Of a stretch of 28,809 nucleotides of DNA, positions 28,455 through 28,809 are shown in pieces. Location: positions 1 to 28,809 of the forward strand of contig JBEKVE010000016.1 in NCBI GenBank assembly GCA_049514335.1, read 5' to 3'. Made by a program: the position numbers and the translations under genes. Within the stretch, counting starts at the first letter, position 1; each line of letters starts with the position of its first letter. The DNA is from JBEKVE01 sp049514335. Lineage in GTDB: Bacteria; Actinomycetota; Acidimicrobiia; Acidimicrobiales; UBA8190. The notes under the pieces are model-generated. The model was not told the DNA's origin and did not search any database. It was given only the letters and a program-made list of their open reading frames with translations.

Positions 28455-28809
28455 ATGCTCATGACGACGAAAGCGGGTCAGAGGAATGGCAGCATCGCCT
28501 GCCGACTGCTGGCCGCGGCTCGTCGGCGCCACCGCCTTCGGGGCGACGAGTCAGGTTTCACCCTGATCGAGCTCCTCATCGTCCTCGTGATCATGCCGAT
28601 CGTCATCGGCGGGGTGACGGTGGCGATCATCTCCACGCTGCAGGACCAACAGGGCCTTCAGACCCGGTTGTCCGATTCGAGCGACTCCGTCATCTCGTCG
28701 GCGTTCTTCCCGCGCGACGCTCAAAGCGCCGCCGACGTCACGACGAATGCGTCGGCCACGTCACCTAGTCCGTGCAGCACCTCGGCCGCCGGCATGACGG
28801 GCGCGACCC
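28455..28809 (+). CDS. Type IV prepilin / pseudopilin-like protein (PilW/GspJ-like), 3' truncated by window edge
   Basis: The frame from ATG 28455 (or ATG 28461 two codons later) has no stop to the end of the window, giving 118 visible residues. A basic leader of about 33 residues (RRRHRLRGDESG) ends at the prepilin peptidase site G|FTLIELL, with the conserved Glu at +5, and leads into a hydrophobic helix IVLVIMPIVIGGVTVAIIS. After it comes a polar region with Ser/Asp and SSAFFPRDAQSA, like the minor pseudopilins PilW/GspJ. A Pro lies within the helix (IMPIV). Processing by a prepilin peptidase would yield a subunit at the pilus tip or base. It follows pilT by 71 bases, and the pilus cluster continues outside the window. 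Confidence 0.85.
   Translation, partial: MLMTTKAGQRNGSIACRLLAAARRRHRLRGDESGFTLIELLIVLVIMPIVIGGVTVAIISTLQDQQGLQTRLSDSSDSVISSAFFPRDAQSAADVTTNASATSPSPCSTSAAGMTGAT

Noticed and set aside
28412..28768. A plus-strand frame overlapping the start of the prepilin gene.
   Set aside because: It is Arg/His-rich noise in another frame; the frame starting at 28455 contains the G|FTLIELL prepilin motif.

Overview
The window is very GC-rich, and almost every gene has G or C at the third codon position. This points to a high-GC actinobacterium. The 42-residue GYWLV…DGGVFAFGDA repeats, the long Thr/Pro linkers and the actinobacterial style of the genes favour class Acidimicrobiia; that placement is inferred from protein style, not from a marker gene. 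No rRNA, tRNA, insertion sequence or CRISPR array was seen.

Layout. (1) 1-4442, plus strand: the end of an exopolysaccharide operon, with a truncated glycosyltransferase, a second GT4-type glycosyltransferase, a Wzy/O-antigen-ligase-like membrane polymerase, and a Wzz plus BY-kinase-type chain-length protein. The first three genes overlap by ATGA/GTGA junctions. (2) 4640-5509: a phosphotransferase of the APH fold. (3) 5523-8228, minus strand: a PAS-PAS-PAS-GGDEF-EAL cyclic-di-GMP enzyme. (4) 8593-11320, plus strand: a stand-alone ketoacyl-synthase-like protein, a D-2-hydroxyacid dehydrogenase and a BCP-type peroxiredoxin. (5) 11384-13954, minus strand: pirin, an S51 peptidase and a small VC0807-like membrane protein. 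(6) 14272-22219, plus strand: three paralogous exported GH26-like proteins of increasing complexity. Two of them are preceded by clear GEMM-I (cyclic-di-GMP-I) riboswitches, and two by promoters resembling the FliA/WhiG sigma class. (7) 22255-26487: a large hybrid histidine kinase and an OmpR-type response regulator, abutting tail to tail. (8) 26685-28809, plus strand: a small REC-like hypothetical protein, a PilT-type ATPase and the start of a type IV prepilin-like protein.

How the parts may work together. The most interesting part is the 14.2-22.2 kb cluster. It encodes secreted modular enzymes (GH26-like domain, PF04185-type phosphoesterase, FN3 domain, 42-residue repeats). Gene C (18851-22165) carries both a WhiG/FliA-like promoter and a c-di-GMP riboswitch. 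Its leader can form two mutually exclusive structures that would couple ligand binding to burial of its ribosome binding site. Exopolysaccharide synthesis genes, a GGDEF-EAL enzyme and type IV pilus genes lie in the same window, so a reasonable hypothesis is a c-di-GMP-controlled matrix or surface-attachment programme in which these enzymes remodel or release an extracellular polymer. The aptamers, promoter motifs and protein modules are seen directly. The direction of regulation and the substrate are inferred.
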